A stretch of DNA of 64,000 bases, taken from contig NZ_AZDJ01000013.1 in assembly GCF_001434705.1 (NCBI RefSeq), positions 43,623 to 107,622 on the forward strand, read 5' to 3'. A program made the position numbers and the translations under genes. Position 1 is the stretch's first letter, and each line of letters starts with the position of its first letter. The notes under the pieces are model-generated. The model made no database searches. It had not been told where the DNA came from and worked only from the letters and a program-made list of their open reading frames with translations. Shown here piece after piece: positions 63,695 through 64,000 of the stretch. This DNA comes from Lacticaseibacillus nasuensis JCM 17158 (GTDB lineage: Bacteria > Bacillota > Bacilli > Lactobacillales > Lactobacillaceae).

Positions 63695-64000
63695 GCTGCG
63701 GCGGCGCGCAGCGGCCACACCGGATGACCCGGACCTGCTCGCGGAATTGGCGGCGGATTCCCGCGTTGGCGCTCAAGCGTTGCTGGATCACCTGCACCAC
63801 CAAGCGGATGTGGTGCGCGAAGCCGCCGTGGCGTTGCGCTACCGCAGTCGCTATGAGCGCGAGTTGTGGGCGCGCTACCCGCACGTCGCCGGCATTGACG
63901 AGGTGGGGCGCGGGCCGTTGGCGGGACCGGTGGTGACCTGCGCGGTGATTTTGCCCACGGACTTTGCCCTGCCGGTGAACGACAGTAAGCAGCTGTCCGC
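63678..64000 (+). CDS. rnhB: ribonuclease HII, 5' part (runs off the window)
   Basis: First 107 codons of an enzyme that cleaves RNA at single ribonucleotides or RNA-DNA hybrids. An N-terminal helical extension (about residues 1-68) precedes the RNase HII signature [15 protein letters not shown] with catalytic Asp74 and Glu75; NDSKQLS follows. Start ATG 63678 lies inside the rbgA 3' end, a common arrangement. The remainder, including the other catalytic aspartates, lies beyond 64000. Confidence 0.94.
   Translation, partial: MTTLAELRRRAAATPDDPDLLAELAADSRVGAQALLDHLHHQADVVREAAVALRYRSRYERELWARYPHVAGIDEVGRGPLAGPVVTCAVILPTDFALPVNDSKQLS

Overview
The window is about 64 kb of chromosome from a high-G+C (my visual estimate is high 50s percent) Gram-positive rod of the Lactobacillaceae, most like the Lacticaseibacillus (L. 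casei) group. This rests on gene order: rhomboid-yqgQ-glcK, mreBCD-minCD, the DUF4044/DUF3397/mraZ start of the division cluster, yjzD-dnaE-pfkA-pyk, and yqeY-phoH-ybeY-era-recO. It also rests on Firmicutes-type control elements (T-boxes, a TPP riboswitch, a CtsR-like site). Species assignment is inference. Almost everything is core genome; there is no prophage, CRISPR array, tRNA or rRNA that I can see.

Layout. 0-4.7 kb: rhomboid protease, YqgQ, glucokinase, a membrane rhodanese-fold protein, folC and a HAD phosphatase. 4.7-9.5 kb: radC, then the rod-shape and division-site genes mreBCD and minCD. 9.5-12 kb: an amino-acid ABC transporter behind a T-box leader that carries two antiterminator/terminator modules. 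12-14.3 kb: cardiolipin synthase and thiT under a TPP riboswitch. 14.3-15.4 kb: one intact IS30-family element between two convergent terminators. 15.4-32.7 kb: the division and cell-wall cluster from mraZ to ileS, with MraZ boxes in front of mraZ and an isoleucine T-box in front of ileS. 32.7-46.6 kb: engB, a MazG-like protein, a second amino-acid ABC transporter with a fused binding-protein/permease, uvrC, obg, an OatA-like acyltransferase, rnz, an SDR enzyme, a LapA-like protein and clpB. 46.7-56.6 kb: rpmF, a DUF1836 regulator, a cytosolic-type 5'-nucleotidase, a lipoprotein, yjzD, dnaE, pfkA and pyk. 56.67-57.44 kb: a gene-poor, repeat- and hairpin-rich stretch. 57.4-64 kb: a PEP-synthase/PPDK regulatory kinase (minus strand), rpsU, yqeY, phoH, ybeY, cdd, era, recO, rbgA and the start of rnhB, which runs off the window.

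How they work together. The central block couples peptidoglycan precursor synthesis (mraY, murD, murG), septal synthesis (ftsL, pbpB, divIB) and the Z-ring (ftsA, ftsZ, sepF). Placement is supplied by minCD and divIVA without minE, and elongation by mreBCD, the expected set for a Bacillus-style rod. pfkA and pyk are the two irreversible steps of lower and upper glycolysis, and glcK feeds them. phoH, ybeY, era, rbgA, obg, engB and rsmH form a scattered ribosome assembly and RNA-maintenance set.

The least explained signals are the double-module T-box at 9481-9843, the hairpin/repeat region at 56672-57438, and a terminator-ended putative small RNA at about 36418-36480.
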